Below are positions 11,301 through 11,759 of a stretch of 11,759 bases of DNA, one piece after another. The notes below the pieces were generated by a model, which saw only the letters and a program-made list of their open reading frames with translations, was not told the origin of the DNA and searched no databases. How positions within the stretch are numbered: the first letter of the stretch is position 1; each line of letters starts with the position of its first letter. Both the position numbers and the translations under genes were made by a program. The stretch is taken from the NCBI GenBank assembly GCA_964507925.1, contig CAZDRB010000024.1:1-11759 (forward strand), in the 5' to 3' direction. The DNA comes from CAZDRB01 sp964507925. Lineage in GTDB: Bacteria > Patescibacteriota > Microgenomatia > UBA1400 > UBA12108.

Positions 11301-11759
11301 ATGAGTACATTACTTAAGTCATTACTAGCAACTTTTGCCAAAGATCCAGCCCAAAAGGTCACGTCAGCACCCAAAGCCAAGCCTGAAAAGTCAAAAAAAC
11401 CAGCCACTCGCCCTAGTGTAAATCCGGGACTCTCAAAACAAGCTGAATCAACTGCCAAAGAAGTCATTGCCTTTGCCCGGGAAGAAGCCGACAAAATCCG
11501 CGAAACTGCAAGAGTCGAAATGCGCGAATTGCAAAACACTCTCAAGGCCCAAGAAAATAAACTTAGAGAGCTAGAACGCTCGCTTGAAGTCAAAGAGCAA
11601 TCACTCGAAGATAGATCCAAAGAAATTGCCTCCCGCCTTGCCGAAATCGAGGCCACCAAAGGGGAGATCATTGAGCTACGCGCAAAACAAGTCGAAAAGC
11701 TCGAAAAAATCGGTGGCCTGACCAAAGAAAAAGCCAAAGATATTCTCCTTGAAGCTGTC
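11301..11759 (+). CDS. rny: Ribonuclease Y, N-terminal part, apparently without membrane anchor
   Basis: The frame is open from ATG 11301 to the window end: 153 residues and no stop, so the gene is cut at its 3' side. After a short start (MSTLLKSLLATFAKDP) and a Lys/Pro-rich stretch (about 17-42) comes a long charged coiled coil (about 47-135) rich in Glu, Lys, Arg and Ala. It ends in KIGGLTKEKAKDILLEAV, the conserved junction before the KH domain of RNase Y. RNase Y is an endoribonuclease that starts mRNA decay; its KH and HD catalytic domains would lie outside the window. Most homologues begin with a transmembrane helix, and none is visible here. recA-rny proximity is also known in Firmicutes. 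Without the catalytic part, another coiled-coil protein cannot be wholly excluded. Confidence 0.82.
   Translation, partial: MSTLLKSLLATFAKDPAQKVTSAPKAKPEKSKKPATRPSVNPGLSKQAESTAKEVIAFAREEADKIRETARVEMRELQNTLKAQENKLRELERSLEVKEQSLEDRSKEIASRLAEIEATKGEIIELRAKQVEKLEKIGGLTKEKAKDILLEAV

Noticed and set aside
11237..11737. Minus-strand frame of 166 codons opposite the start of rny
   Set aside because: The plus-strand frame shows a proper RNase Y coiled coil and ribosome binding site. The reverse reading is Ser/Leu/Arg-rich, as expected for the complement of a Glu/Lys/Ala coiled coil.
1..11759. An undescribed system, mobile element, CRISPR array or RNA gene
   Set aside because: Every stretch longer than 140 bases is covered by a recognised housekeeping gene in a familiar order. 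No repeats with spacers, transposase motifs, tRNA-like folds or unassigned genes were seen.

Overview
The window is an ordinary but nearly complete bacterial ribosomal-protein and housekeeping locus, all on the + strand. It most likely comes from a Candidate Phyla Radiation (Patescibacteria) bacterium, perhaps the Microgenomates group. Evidence for this: rpmD (uL30) is absent from its usual slot between rpsE and rplO, which is a known trait of that radiation; the genes are packed with 1-20 base gaps or overlaps; the proteins are divergent; and recA-recX-rny follows rpsI. TGA is used as a stop (adk, infA, rpoA), so the code is the standard bacterial one and not the TGA=Gly code of Gracilibacteria/Absconditabacteria. 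The exact lineage is an inference.

Layout. Positions 1-4049 hold the end of the spc-type cluster: rplE (3' part), rpsN, rpsH, rplF, rplR, rpsE, rplO and secY. Positions 4071-5398 hold adk and map. Positions 5423-8605 hold the alpha-type cluster: infA, rpmJ, rpsM, rpsK, rpsD, rpoA and rplQ. Positions 8605-9433 hold rplM and rpsI. Positions 9501-11160 hold recA and recX. A 140-base gap follows, then the first 153 codons of rny (RNase Y), which runs off the window.

How the genes work together. Most products are parts of the 30S and 50S subunits. SecY is the export channel, adenylate kinase balances adenine nucleotides, methionine aminopeptidase trims nascent proteins, IF1 acts in initiation, and RpoA is the scaffold of RNA polymerase. 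RecA and its modulator RecX handle recombination and damage response, and RNase Y would start mRNA decay. Two credible promoters are visible inside the run: one in the end of map driving infA, giving a nearly leaderless mRNA, and one before recA. The recA control region is the most information-dense non-coding stretch, with two perfect inverted repeats around the -10 element and start site, which suggests damage-responsive control.

I found no mobile element, CRISPR array, tRNA, rRNA or undescribed multi-gene system. No gene-free stretch exceeds 140 bases. The items worth a second look are regulatory (recA and infA upstream regions), a soluble-looking RNase Y without the usual membrane anchor, and several divergent or extended housekeeping proteins.
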